NCBI GenBank assembly: GCA_964542645.1
Contig: CAZIUG010000007.1
Span: 434,001 to 498,000 of the forward strand
From: Moanibacter sp964542645
GTDB taxonomy: Bacteria; Verrucomicrobiota; Verrucomicrobiia; Opitutales; UBA2987
Direction of reading: 5' to 3'
DNA: 64,000 nucleotides
Below, in pieces: positions 36,159 through 45,131 of this stretch (its first letter is position 1; each line of letters opens with the position of its first letter). Made by a program: the position numbers and the translations under genes. The notes below the pieces were generated by a model. It ran no database searches and was not told the origin of the DNA. It worked only from the letters and a program-made list of their open reading frames with translations.

Positions 36159-38060
36159 CTAGTTAAGATGTTCGGCATATTCTTCGTAGAGCGCATGATA
36201 TTCCTCCACTATTTGGTCTACTTGGTCGCGTTTCATCTCTAGATTTGCGGCGAATGCTTCTTCCATCAGGCTTGCCATCCTATTTAATATCTGGATGTAG
36301 CTATGATCCTGGAGGTCCCACTTGTGGGCATTAATCTCTTGGATAATGGTCTGGAAGGTGATCCCTATCAGTTCAAACTTTCCGATTTTCTTTAAGTAAT
36401 CATAGGAAGATAGAAAGAATTTAAATTCCTCAAGTTCGGATTCTAGCGTGTGGATAGTTGCCTCGTAGGCATCGATGCCGTCGCCCACCGTCATCACATA
36501 GGTTGTCAAATCCCCTATATCTTTTTCAGAGAGGCCGAGCTCAAAGTTCGTATTGAACCATAGATTGACGGAGCGAATGTCCGGTTGACTACCGTCGTGA
36601 AAATAGGGAGCACTGTAATTAATGCCTAGGAGAGTAGGAGTATCTAATGCTCGGTCCCGCGAGTTTTCCCCACTTCCGGCAACGGTTCCAATGTCATGTC
36701 TTCTGTGATCAATAAAGTTCGAGCTCGGGATGTGGCAGGTAGCACAACTCATCCCCCCCATTTGGGTAAAGGTTCGGTGGAATATGGCCTCGCCTCGTTT
36801 TGCAGCTGGAGAGGTATTTTCGCGGAGGGTACCGTTGGGCCTTAGTTTCGGATTGGAGAGAAAGTCAAACTCGAGCATATAGGCAATAATACCATCCATC
36901 AGGACGGGATCAGGTTCGGGTCCGTTAAACTCATTTACAATTACGTTGCGGACGAACTCACGGAGTGAATCGAAGCGTCCGTTGCGTCCGTAAGGTGCAG
37001 TGAAGCGGATACCGCGAAGGTCGGGAATATCCAATGCATCAAAGTGGCCATTATTAGCGTGAGGCGCGAAAAAATTATTGGAGACATCCATACCGCCTGG
37101 GCTTGAGGAAAGGCCCGGGATGAAAAATTTTGGATTGGTGATACTCTTGTTGTGACAAGTGTTGCAGGAGATTTGAAGAGAGCGGGCTGGCTCGCCAAAA
37201 ATATAGGGGCTGTCGAATCCCATGTCTCCTAGTGCGATAAGTACGGTCTCGCTTTCATCCACTCCGCGCTCGGCCATGTTTAGAATTTGGCGAGGTCGGG
37301 GAAGTTGTTTGTTTGTTTCGCTGCCTGGGGGTAGTTTTACCGGGACGACTGTGTCATCTTCAAAGGTAGGACTTGCCCACGGGACCGGTGAAAGCAAATT
37401 GGGATTAAGGGGTGTGTAATCCTCCCTATAGTTTTCTTCCACATACTTTTTCACTTCCTCCGCTGATTTGGCAAATGCTGCGATATCCGGGACTCTTCCT
37501 TCGGAAACGAATAGGCCGTATCTACCCAGCGCACTTGCCATTTCCAGCCATGCCTGCCCTAGTCTTCTGAAAGAATCCTGATCAGAGTATTTCACCTCAT
37601 GTTCGAAACTGGCCCAGAGCTGGCGGGCCCGCTTCAATGCTGCGGTTGCCTTTCGATAATCATCGAGACTAGCCTCTGCTTGCTCAAGAGAATCACTAAG
37701 GAGAAAAGCCATCCCTTCCGTGACCGCGCAGAAAATTTCTTGCCTCGCCTCTGTACGCTCCTCCAGCGACAGCTTATCAAGCCGGTCTGAAACCGAAATT
37801 TTTTGGGTTCGTTTATTCAGCCACTCTCCCATTTCTCCATTCACTGCTTCGACTTCGTCCACAATTAAAGCCGCATCCGACCAAACTAGCCCCCAAGGAA
37901 CCGGGTTTAGATTAAGAGTGAAGATCAACCGTCGATAACTCTCCACCGGAGCCAAAAATGTCTCTGCTGGGACAATGTGTCCGTGCACCACCCCCCCCTT
38001 TGTGAGAATTGAAAGGAGAATTCCTATGAGAGCTAGGATGCGGATTTTTCTGGCTGTCAC
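36159..38060 (-). CDS. Di-heme peroxidase-like cytochrome c with extra helical domain
   Basis: A 633-residue exported protein. Residues 1-28 form a signal peptide. Residues about 35-230 are a helical region I do not recognise. From about 250 onward it belongs to the MauG / bacterial cytochrome c peroxidase class: two C-x-x-C-H heme sites, C-N-T-C-H near residue 297 and C-A-T-C-H near 435, with P-D-L-R-G-I-R-F-T-A-P-Y-G-R-N-G-R-F and T-P-T-L-L-G-I-N-Y-S-A-P-Y-F-H-D-G around them. A helical tail of about 110 residues ends the chain. Start GTG 38060 follows AAAGGGACTGGAA. It is first in the run with phnD/C/E-like genes, under a predicted MntR promoter. Confidence 0.85.
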   Translation of the reverse strand: MTARKIRILALIGILLSILTKGGVVHGHIVPAETFLAPVESYRRLIFTLNLNPVPWGLVWSDAALIVDEVEAVNGEMGEWLNKRTQKISVSDRLDKLSLEERTEARQEIFCAVTEGMAFLLSDSLEQAEASLDDYRKATAALKRARQLWASFEHEVKYSDQDSFRRLGQAWLEMASALGRYGLFVSEGRVPDIAAFAKSAEEVKKYVEENYREDYTPLNPNLLSPVPWASPTFEDDTVVPVKLPPGSETNKQLPRPRQILNMAERGVDESETVLIALGDMGFDSPYIFGEPARSLQISCNTCHNKSITNPKFFIPGLSSSPGGMDVSNNFFAPHANNGHFDALDIPDLRGIRFTAPYGRNGRFDSLREFVRNVIVNEFNGPEPDPVLMDGIIAYMLEFDFLSNPKLRPNGTLRENTSPAAKRGEAIFHRTFTQMGGMSCATCHIPSSNFIDHRRHDIGTVAGSGENSRDRALDTPTLLGINYSAPYFHDGSQPDIRSVNLWFNTNFELGLSEKDIGDLTTYVMTVGDGIDAYEATIHTLESELEEFKFFLSSYDYLKKIGKFELIGITFQTIIQEINAHKWDLQDHSYIQILNRMASLMEEAFAANLEMKRDQVDQIVEEYHALYEEYAEHLN

Positions 38061-38100
38061 TTCCAGTCCCTTTACAGATTTTTTGTGTAACCTATGGTTG

Positions 38101-38140
38101 TATAATTAGCGATTATACTAAAGTATAGTATATGCTACAA
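38101..38140 (-). promoter_or_regulatory. Promoter with overlapping MntR-type operator for the cytochrome-transporter run
   Basis: On the minus strand TTGTAG (38135-38140) and a perfect TATAAT (38112-38117) are separated by 17 bases. The -10 box is the left arm of TATAAT-CGCTA-ATTATA (38101-38117), a perfect palindrome of 6-base arms. A second palindrome, TATACT-TT-AGTATA (38114-38127), fills the spacer. A related palindrome lies in the mntR promoter. A repressor bound here would block RNA polymerase. The assignment to MntR is inferred from position and from the shared core. Confidence 0.6.
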
Positions 38141-38192
38141 TATTCCGCATCTACTCAACCCTTATGGAAAACGTCAAGGTAAAACAGGGTGG

Positions 38193-38630
38193 TTAGTTCC
38201 GGGTCTTAATAAATTTCCGCATGGCTGTCAAAGTCGCAGGCGAAGCGTGATGCTCGATACCCTCTGCGTCGAGCTCCGCAATCTTTTTAGGAACCCCAAT
38301 TTTTAAGAGAAAGCGCGTGACCACATGGTGTCTTTCGCGGCTCTGGGTTGCTAACTTTCGTCCGTTAGGGGTAAGAAAAATAGAACGATAGGGTTGAGAG
38401 TTAACTAGGCCAGCATCTTTAAGACGACCGATTGTTTTCGATACCGTTACGTGGGAGACACCCAAATGCCGGGCGAGATCAACAGCTCGGGCCTCTCCGT
38501 TCTGTTGGATTAGATCGTCAATCAGTTCGACATAATCTTCTGCCAGTTCGTGTTGGTTGCGGCTGCGCGAATTTGCGTAGGCGTTTGATAACGATCGAGG
38601 CTGGGATTGGGTAAATGTATTCTTTTTCAC
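38193..38630 (-). CDS. mntR: Manganese-dependent regulator of the MntR/DtxR family
   Basis: A 145-residue DNA-binding protein that should repress manganese uptake genes when Mn(II) is sufficient. It resembles the Gram-negative MntR with an N-terminal extension, a winged helix (about 47-85, V-D-L-A-R-H-L-G-V-S) and a dimerisation/metal domain. Residues equivalent to all six Bacillus MntR ligands are present: D32 and E35 (E-D-Y-V-E-L), H101, E123, E126 and H127 (D-A-E-G-I-E-H-H). Asp rather than Met/Cys at the first site and Glu at the second suggest manganese over iron. There is no SH3-like domain. Start is GTG. It is upstream of the cytochrome-PhnDCE-OprB run, same strand. Confidence 0.9.
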   Translation of the reverse strand: MKKNTFTQSQPRSLSNAYANSRSRNQHELAEDYVELIDDLIQQNGEARAVDLARHLGVSHVTVSKTIGRLKDAGLVNSQPYRSIFLTPNGRKLATQSRERHHVVTRFLLKIGVPKKIAELDAEGIEHHASPATLTAMRKFIKTRN

Positions 38631-39027
38631 GGATGCGCATTAGTGGGTACGATGAACTGCTTGCTAACATAATATTAGCTTTCCTATAGAATATTAGTAG
38701 CGACTAATAAATTTAAACAAGTTTAAAATCATTTGGGTAGACCAAACAGAAAAGTTTTGAAACTTCACCAATTATTTCACAGGTGATTCTAAGAAGGAAT
38801 ATCATAACATTTTCGGCGGAGGTGGAACCTGGGATTAAAGCCGAATAGCGTCTTTTAATCCCAACCTCTTAGTTATCAGTCTTTGTGCGTAAAGGATGCG
38901 ATGTAAGGAAAATTGAATAGCGGGGGAGTGGATGGTTCCTGTGCAATGGATAGTACAAGTGATTTGTCCGACTGACTTAATTTGAGCGTTATCAAAGCAA
39001 ATCGCGGTGATCGTGGGGGAACTGAGT
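38631..39027. other. Gap between uvrC and mntR
   Basis: About 400 bases after the uvrC stop and before mntR on the minus strand. The mntR-proximal part carries its predicted promoter and operator (38691-38720). A perfect 9-base inverted repeat, GGGATTAAA (38831-38839) and TTTAATCCC (38854-38862), sits in the middle with a 14-base loop; with no T-run after it, its role as a uvrC terminator is uncertain. No reading frame was recognised. Confidence 0.4.
38691..38720 (-). promoter_or_regulatory. mntR promoter and operator
   Basis: On the minus strand TTGTTT (38715-38720) and TAATAT (38691-38696) are spaced by 18 bases. Between them, and touching the -10, lies the perfect inverted repeat ATTAGT-AGCG-ACTAAT (38693-38708, plus-strand reading). 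It shares the TAGCGA core with the palindrome in the downstream gene's promoter, which suggests both are sites for the same regulator, most simply MntR itself. Confidence 0.55.
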
Positions 39028-40524
39028 TTAACGCGAATGGGTTGATTTTGCTGACTTTAGGAAGAGAAAAAGTTCAGAGGCTAGTTTAGGACCTATGCCG
39101 TCGACTTCCTGGAGGTTAGCGACAGCGGCCCTATTCAGAGCTTTTATAGTTTTGAAATGTGCAAGAAGCGCATTTCGACGTACCGGTCCAATTCCTTTGA
39201 ATTCGTCTAGGATCGTCTCTTTGAGTCTCCTGGATCTTAATTCTGCGTTGAAAGTATTAGCAAAGCGGTGAGCTTCATCGCGGATTCTTTGCAGTAGTAG
39301 ACGAGCTTGATTGTGTGGAGGAAGATTAAGAGGAGGCCTTTGATCGAGAAATACAATGGTTTCTTCTTGTTTAGCAAGGGCGATGAGATGGGGCGGATCG
39401 AGGTCTTGAGCAAGAAAGGCTTTTAGGGCAGCACCCAATTGCCCGATGCCACCATCGATTACAATGAGATCAGGCAAGGATTTCTTTTCGACATTCAGTC
39501 GGAGATAGCGACGAGAGACTACTTCTTCCATAGCACGATAGTCATCATTGCCGACAAAACTTTTTATCTTGTAGCGTCGGTAGTTGCTTTTGTCCGGCTG
39601 CCCATCACGAAAGTGAACCATCGAGGCTACCACATAAGTTCCTGAAATGTGGCTGATGTCGAAACACTCGATTCGTTGGGGTCTTTCCCCAAGTTTCAGA
39701 AGGCGAGTTAACTTTTCAAGTGCGTCGGATTCATCGAACTGTTTGTAAGTTCTGGGCTCACGGATGAACTTTCGTGTTTTGATAATGGTTCTCTCCAGGG
39801 CAAAGACGATGTCGCGGAGCTCTGCTGCCTTTTCGAATTCTTTTTTTCCCGCAGCTTGACTCATTTCCTGTTTTAGCTCTGCCAGCCACTCGCATGACTT
39901 ACCTTCGAGAAAAAAGCAGGCCTTGTTCACGCGTTCCCGATATTCCCCAGGGGAAACAATGTTGTCATGGCCGTAGATCTCAGACCGGGCATCGTCGTAA
40001 AGCATCCAACTGCCGTCAGGCATCTGCTTGGGGGTTCCATCTCCAAGGAGGATCCCAAAACGACGACGCATCTCGGCAAGCGTTTTACGCAAGAGCCGAG
40101 AATGGGCAAAGGGTCCGAAGTAGAGAGAGTTGGTATCTTTGCGAATGCGGGTGAGCCGAAAGCAGGGTAATTCATTTCCGGTGTCAACTCTCACCAGAAG
40201 GAAACGTTTGTCATCAGTGAAATCAGTGTTGTAACGAGGTTTCCACTCCTTAATCAGCCTTCCTTCGAGAAGCAGAGCTTCGGCCTCGGAGCGCACCTCG
40301 ATGTGTTCGAAATGCGTTACTAACTTCATCATCGCCGCTATCTTGGGCTGGGTTTTGAGAAACCTCCGGGAGGTTTGAAAATAGGTAGCGACTCTTTTTT
40401 TCAGGTCTTTCGCTTTGCCTACATAGAGTACAGTACCAAACCGGTCCTTCATAAGGTAGACGCCCGGTTGGCGTGGCAGTTCTCGAAGTCTCCCTTTGAT
40501 TTTACTTCCTTGAAATTTTGGCAT
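39028..40524 (-). CDS. uvrC: Excinuclease ABC subunit C
   Basis: Makes both incisions around UV-type damage in nucleotide excision repair. Residues about 12-95 are the GIY-YIG nuclease (P-G-V-Y-L-M-K-D and V-L-Y-V-G-K-A-K-D-L-K-K-R-V). A UVR motif lies near 205-240 (K-K-E-F-E-K-A-A-E-L-R-D). The RNase H-like 3' to 5' part has E-C-F-D-I-S-H-I-S-G and L-I-V-I-D-G-G-I-G-Q-L. The C-terminus has two helix-hairpin-helix repeats (G-I-G-P-V-R-R and V-D-G-I-G-P-K-L). At 498 residues it is about 100 shorter than E. coli UvrC but has all core domains. Confidence 0.95.
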   Translation of the reverse strand: MPKFQGSKIKGRLRELPRQPGVYLMKDRFGTVLYVGKAKDLKKRVATYFQTSRRFLKTQPKIAAMMKLVTHFEHIEVRSEAEALLLEGRLIKEWKPRYNTDFTDDKRFLLVRVDTGNELPCFRLTRIRKDTNSLYFGPFAHSRLLRKTLAEMRRRFGILLGDGTPKQMPDGSWMLYDDARSEIYGHDNIVSPGEYRERVNKACFFLEGKSCEWLAELKQEMSQAAGKKEFEKAAELRDIVFALERTIIKTRKFIREPRTYKQFDESDALEKLTRLLKLGERPQRIECFDISHISGTYVVASMVHFRDGQPDKSNYRRYKIKSFVGNDDYRAMEEVVSRRYLRLNVEKKSLPDLIVIDGGIGQLGAALKAFLAQDLDPPHLIALAKQEETIVFLDQRPPLNLPPHNQARLLLQRIRDEAHRFANTFNAELRSRRLKETILDEFKGIGPVRRNALLAHFKTIKALNRAAVANLQEVDGIGPKLASELFLFLKSAKSTHSR

Positions 40525-40983
40525 TTGTAAGAAGCAGAATTGATATCTGGAGCATACACTCTAATCCTACAAGATCGCTGGGCGCGGCACTAAATTGCCA
40601 TTATTAGGCCTGGCGAGTATGATCAAGGATTCGGCGCACTGAAAAGAATTAGTGATGATGGGTTTCTCCTGTTACGGCGGATTGAGGTGGAAGAGGTTTA
40701 ACTCTAAATGGAGCTTTCTTTAGCCATTGAATGGTTTAATTAAAAGCATGCCGTGGCCTGTATTGTCCACAAGTATCCGGTCGATGTCTGGTTATGGTTC
40801 TTGGGGTCGCTAGCTGAAATTAGCGAGACACTATTTTAGTGATCGGATGGCAATTTAGCACCGTGTGACGATCGGTACGATTGACATGATGAGGTAGAAA
40901 CTGAACAATAAAGGGTCAAAAAGGTTCTCGAACTTATTCGGTGCTAGGAGTTTGAGCGAGGGAGCTAGGACTGATTTTCGAAG
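40525..40983. other. Divergent intergenic region uvrC / holA
   Basis: About 460 bases between divergently read uvrC and holA. It should hold both promoters. Two small neighbouring hairpins are visible near 40808-40842, one with CGCTA and TAGCG arms and one being CACTA-TTT-TAGTG. I found no LexA-type site of either common class and no convincing reading frame. Confidence 0.35.
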
Positions 40984-42123
40984 GTGAAAGTAGCCAGAAA
41001 ATTTACGTTTATTTGCGGTGGAGATGACTACTTTGTCTCCCGTCTGGGCAAGTCGATTTTGGCCGAAAAGAGCCGCGATTTGGAGAGCGAGTTCTCCCAG
41101 GAGATTGTTGCCGGCGCAGCCAATACGGTGGAGGAAGTAGAAATAGCAGTTACCCAATTGCGCCAAGCCCTGCAGACACTGCCCTTGTTTGGGGGCAAGA
41201 AAGTGATTTGGTTTAAAGAGGTGAATTTTTTAGCTGATTCAATTACCGGACGGGCTGAGGGAACACGGATCCAATTGGAAAACCTCCAACACACTTTGGA
41301 GCAGATTAATCCTGAGAATGTCGACCTGGTGATCAGTGCATTTCCAGTCGATCGAAGACGTTCCTTTTTGAGGTGGTGCGAGAAGAATTCCGACTTCCAC
41401 ATGACGGGTGGTGGGCGCGGTGCTGATAGTGCAATTATCCCATTGATCGAGGAGGAGTGTGGTCGCCTAGAGGTTGGATTCGAAGAGGGAGCGCAAGATT
41501 ATCTAGTAGAGAAACTGGGAGGCAATGCCCGCCTGATCGTTGAGGAGTTACGGAAGTTGTCCTCTTACTTGGGGGAAGAGGGAAATGTAATCAGAAAAAT
41601 CCATATCACGGAGTTGGTTCCGGAATATGGCGAAGGTAAGTTCTTCGAAGCGGTGGAGGCATTCTATAGCGCTGACATAGAACGGGCCCTGGAGGCAGTC
41701 CGGCGCCATTTTTTTGGAAACAGAGATGCACGTGGGCTGATCGCAAGTTTGCAGGGCCGCAACCGCCTCCTAATTCAACTTCGGGCCTTGATGGGTGGTG
41801 GAGAGATTCCAATGAGAGGAAGACAGCTAAGCCCATCGTCGTTGGAGAAGGCCGCTAATATCTACCAAGAGCATTTCGGGGAGAGCCGTGAAAAACGAAA
41901 TTTCAATCTTTTTTCTCAGAGTCCGTGGTATCTTCGCCATCTCTGCGCTGATGCAGACCGATTTTCTCTTAAGAATCTCATCCGATTTCAGTCGGCTTTC
42001 GTTTGTGCTTTTGAGGAGATTCTGGATCGTGCCGGGGAACAGGAGGAGACAATGCGTAATCTTGTTGTAAGATGCCTCAGCCGGGACTCGTCTTATTCTA
42101 AGGAGCGTTATGAGAAGGACTAA
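40984..42123 (+). CDS. holA: DNA polymerase III delta subunit
   Basis: Clamp-loader subunit that opens the beta clamp. The 379-residue sequence has the delta pattern: an early F-I-C-G-G-D-D-Y-F-V strand where ATPases carry a P-loop, then Q-T-L-P-L-F-G-G-K-K-V-I-W-F-K and, near 165-200, Y-L-V-E-K-L-G-G-N-A-R-L-I-V-E-E-L-R-K-L-S-S-Y. The F-F-E-A-V-E-A motif begins domain III. The sequence starts at GTG; no in-frame ATG is close. It precedes purB by 45 bases, and the clamp gene dnaN is also in this window. Confidence 0.88.
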   Translation: MKVARKFTFICGGDDYFVSRLGKSILAEKSRDLESEFSQEIVAGAANTVEEVEIAVTQLRQALQTLPLFGGKKVIWFKEVNFLADSITGRAEGTRIQLENLQHTLEQINPENVDLVISAFPVDRRRSFLRWCEKNSDFHMTGGGRGADSAIIPLIEEECGRLEVGFEEGAQDYLVEKLGGNARLIVEELRKLSSYLGEEGNVIRKIHITELVPEYGEGKFFEAVEAFYSADIERALEAVRRHFFGNRDARGLIASLQGRNRLLIQLRALMGGGEIPMRGRQLSPSSLEKAANIYQEHFGESREKRNFNLFSQSPWYLRHLCADADRFSLKNLIRFQSAFVCAFEEILDRAGEQEETMRNLVVRCLSRDSSYSKERYEKD

Positions 42124-42168
42124 ATTTTCTTGTTGCCAGTTCCTGAGCGGTAGAGGTTGATCTACTGA

Positions 42169-43596
42169 ATGATGGAATCGATACCTAACATCCTGGCTCT
42201 GCGTTATGCCTCGTCTGAACTAAAGGAGATTTGGTCTCTAAGGGGGAAGATTCTCATGGAGCGCGATTTTTGGATAGCGGTCATGAAGGCTCAAAAAGAA
42301 TTGGGCTTGGAAATTCCCGATGAGGCAATTGGTGCCTATGAAGCGGCCAGGGAAAAGATTGATCTCGATGACATCCAGAGGCGCGAATCGATTACCAGGC
42401 ACGATGTTAAATCCAGAATTGATGCCTTTTGTGATCTTGCCGGTTATGAACACATCCACAAGGGTATGACGAGTCGTGACCTGACAGAAAATGTTGAGCA
42501 GCTGCAAGTATTGCGGTCTCTCCAGTTTGTTAGGGTAAAGGCGATTAGTTCCTTAAACGCTCTTTCACGCCGAGCCGGGGAATTCAAGAGATTGGTGATT
42601 ACAGCTCGAACACATAATGTCGCGGCCCAACCAACAACCTATGGGAGACGATTGGCCATGTTCGGCGAGGAGATGCTGCTAGCAGTCGAGCGTCTCGATT
42701 ATCTGATTGAGAATTATCCCATCCGCGGCCTAAAGGGTGCGGTTGGGAACCAGCTGGATTGTCTTACTCTTTTCGATGGAGACCGGGACAAGGTTGTCCA
42801 TTTAGAAGAGAGAATTTATAAACATCTAGGGATGGATAAAGGACTGATGTCGACGGGACAGATCTATCCGCGCAGCCTAGATTTTGAAGCTATCGGGGTG
42901 CTTACTTCATTGGCATCGGGGCCGGCCAATTTTGCCCGTAGCCTGCGATTAATGGCAGGACATGAATTGGCGGGAGAGGGGATAACGGAGGGCCAGGTCG
43001 GATCTTCCGCGATGCCGCACAAGGTTAACTCACGAAGCTGTGAGAGGATCGCAGGATTTCTCACGTTGCTAAAAGGGTACCATAATATGGTTGCAGGATT
43101 AGCTGGTGATCAGTGGAACGAGGGGGATGTGTCCTGTTCTGTAGTGCGAAGGGTAGCATTGCCAGACAGTTTTTTCGCGGTTGATGGCCTGCTCGAAACG
43201 CTTTTGGTAGTGTTGGATGAAATGGAAGTTTTCCCGGAAGTGATTCGTCAGGAAAATGAGAGATACCTTCCCTTTCTTGCAACTACCTCGATTCTGATGG
43301 AATTGATTCAAAAAGGAGTAGGGCGGGAATCAGCTCATGAGCTGATTCGGGAACACGCGTTTGCCGTTCTGCGTGATCTACGGTCTGGACGAATATCCCA
43401 GAACGATTTTATGAGGCGATTGGCTTCCGATCGCCGTATCGGTATCGACCTTCGTCGGCTCAATGCGATTATTGATCGTCTCCGTAGTTGGGCCGGTGGT
43501 TCGGCTCAGCAGGTCGACCAATTTGTCGAACGAGTCCGAGATTGGGAGAAACGCTTCCCAGAAGCCGAAGGAGTGGTTCGAAATGAGATTCTCTAA
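42169..43596 (+). CDS. purB: Adenylosuccinate lyase
   Basis: Catalyses two fumarate-releasing steps of purine synthesis (SAICAR to AICAR, and adenylosuccinate to AMP). The 475-residue sequence has the superfamily signature G-S-S-A-M-P-H-K-V-N-S-R-S near residue 280 and earlier M-T-S-R-D-L-T-E-N and A-R-T-H-N-V-A-A-Q-P-T-T-Y-G-R-R, which bear the catalytic His and substrate-binding residues. Upstream are holA (45 bases away) and downstream is the phosphofructokinase. It looks like the eukaryote-type longer PurB rather than the short Bacillus form, though I cannot verify this without alignment. Confidence 0.93.
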   Translation: MMESIPNILALRYASSELKEIWSLRGKILMERDFWIAVMKAQKELGLEIPDEAIGAYEAAREKIDLDDIQRRESITRHDVKSRIDAFCDLAGYEHIHKGMTSRDLTENVEQLQVLRSLQFVRVKAISSLNALSRRAGEFKRLVITARTHNVAAQPTTYGRRLAMFGEEMLLAVERLDYLIENYPIRGLKGAVGNQLDCLTLFDGDRDKVVHLEERIYKHLGMDKGLMSTGQIYPRSLDFEAIGVLTSLASGPANFARSLRLMAGHELAGEGITEGQVGSSAMPHKVNSRSCERIAGFLTLLKGYHNMVAGLAGDQWNEGDVSCSVVRRVALPDSFFAVDGLLETLLVVLDEMEVFPEVIRQENERYLPFLATTSILMELIQKGVGRESAHELIREHAFAVLRDLRSGRISQNDFMRRLASDRRIGIDLRRLNAIIDRLRSWAGGSAQQVDQFVERVRDWEKRFPEAEGVVRNEIL

Positions 43597-43677
43597 AGGG
43601 AAAAAAGAATTTGCGTTTCTGGAAGCTTGTATATCTCCTTTCCTCACATTTTTGAAAAACAAGCAGAAATCCATTTT

Positions 43678-44943
43678 ATGGCGGAAGAATTTACTGGAAA
43701 TTGTTTAGTAGCGCAGTCGGGAGGACCCACTTCGGTGATTAATGCAACCTTAGTCGGTGTCATAAACGAAGCGCTGAACCACGAATGCATCGAGGAGATT
43801 TATGGTGGGCTCAATGGAGTCCGAGGGATTCTCAATGAAGATTTCGTCGACCTAGCGGCTGAGTCGCAACAGACTATAAGGGCTCTGCGCTACACACCGG
43901 CCTCGGCACTTGGCACTTGTCGCTATCGGTTGAATAAATCGCAGGATATCGAGCGAATAGTTCAGGTGTTTGAAGCTCACAACATCCGCTACTTTTTCTA
44001 TGTTGGGGGAAATGACTCCCAGGAAACCGCGGGCAAGATCTCGGATCTAGCGCGAAGTCAAGGCTACGAATTACGCGTCATCGGAATTCCTAAGACGGTG
44101 GATAATGATCTTGTTGGTACTGACCATTGCCCTGGGTACGGCAGCGTAGCGAAGTACGTAGCGACAACAGTCCGCGAGATAGCTTGCGACCATGAGTCCA
44201 TGGGGCACGGAGATCTGGTATCGATCCTTGAAGTTATGGGACGAAATGCGGGCTGGATTGCAGCCAGCGCAGCTCTTGCAAAGAGAAGGGACCGACCCAG
44301 CGATCCGCCCCACCTAATCTACCTGCCCGAGGTGGCGTTTTCGGTCGAGAAATTCCTTGATGACGTACAAAGGGTCTTAAGTCGGGAGAGATATTGCCTT
44401 GTGGTTGTGGGCGAAGGGTTGGTGGACAAGGACGGAAACTATATCGCGACTACAGGCGGGGAATTCGATTCTTTTGGTAACGCCCAACTGGGAGGGGCCG
44501 GAGACTTCTTGCATAATCTGGCGGATAAACACCTTGGGATCAAAGTTCGTTCTGCGAAGCTGGGGATCACTCAGCGGGCAGCAGCTCACTGTTCCTCGAA
44601 AATGGACAATGATGAGGCCTTTCTCGCAGGGGAAGCCGCAGTTAAAGAAGCGGTTGTCAACGGGAGGAGTGATATGATGGTTACTCTTCTGAGAGGAGAC
44701 AACGAGCAATACACAAGCGAAACGGGTTTATGTAGCCTTTCCGAAGTTGCTAATGGGGTGAAGTCCATCCCGGTTTCCTGGATAAACGAGGACGGTGTAA
44801 GCTTGAACTTCCAGTTCATAAAATATGCCACTCCGCTTATTCAAGGCGAGGTACCCGTTCCGTACGACAACGGAGTACCAAGTTACAGCAAGCTGAGTAA
44901 AATTCGGGTCGATAAGCTTTTGGGTTCTTATAACATCGAATAA
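43678..44943 (+). CDS. 6-phosphofructokinase, pyrophosphate-dependent type
   Basis: Phosphorylates fructose 6-phosphate in glycolysis, and runs in reverse with pyrophosphate. Diagnostic residues: V-A-Q-S-G-G-P-T-S-V-I-N near the start, V-G-G-N-D-S instead of the ATP-type G-G-D-G, and G-I-P-K-T-V-D-N-D with Lys after Pro in place of Gly, all features of PPi-dependent enzymes. The start is set at ATG 43678 because upstream residues of the open frame do not resemble the family. It lies 82 bases after purB. The protein has about 420 residues, a common length for group-III PFPs. Confidence 0.9.
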   Translation: MAEEFTGNCLVAQSGGPTSVINATLVGVINEALNHECIEEIYGGLNGVRGILNEDFVDLAAESQQTIRALRYTPASALGTCRYRLNKSQDIERIVQVFEAHNIRYFFYVGGNDSQETAGKISDLARSQGYELRVIGIPKTVDNDLVGTDHCPGYGSVAKYVATTVREIACDHESMGHGDLVSILEVMGRNAGWIAASAALAKRRDRPSDPPHLIYLPEVAFSVEKFLDDVQRVLSRERYCLVVVGEGLVDKDGNYIATTGGEFDSFGNAQLGGAGDFLHNLADKHLGIKVRSAKLGITQRAAAHCSSKMDNDEAFLAGEAAVKEAVVNGRSDMMVTLLRGDNEQYTSETGLCSLSEVANGVKSIPVSWINEDGVSLNFQFIKYATPLIQGEVPVPYDNGVPSYSKLSKIRVDKLLGSYNIE

Positions 44944-44952
44944 GAACTTGTG

Positions 44953-45012
44953 CGCTGCACATTCTCGGGCTCAATTAGGGGTAACACTCCAAGCTACACA
45001 CTTTGTGCAGCG
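44953..45012 (+). terminator. Long-range inverted repeat after phosphofructokinase
   Basis: CGCTGCACA (44953-44961) and TGTGCAGCG (45004-45012) are perfect 9-base complements separated by 42 bases and start 10 bases past the stop. The large loop and missing T-run argue against a classic intrinsic terminator. It could protect the 3' end of the transcript. Confidence 0.3.
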
Positions 45013-45131
45013 AGAGGAGACACCCGGTAGAATTAAAATAAACCGCTTCTCCCGAGCTAATTTCAGGCACTCATTACCCAATTAGTTCGCAGTTAGTTTC
45101 AAGGATGTCGCGGATATGATTTTTATCGAAG

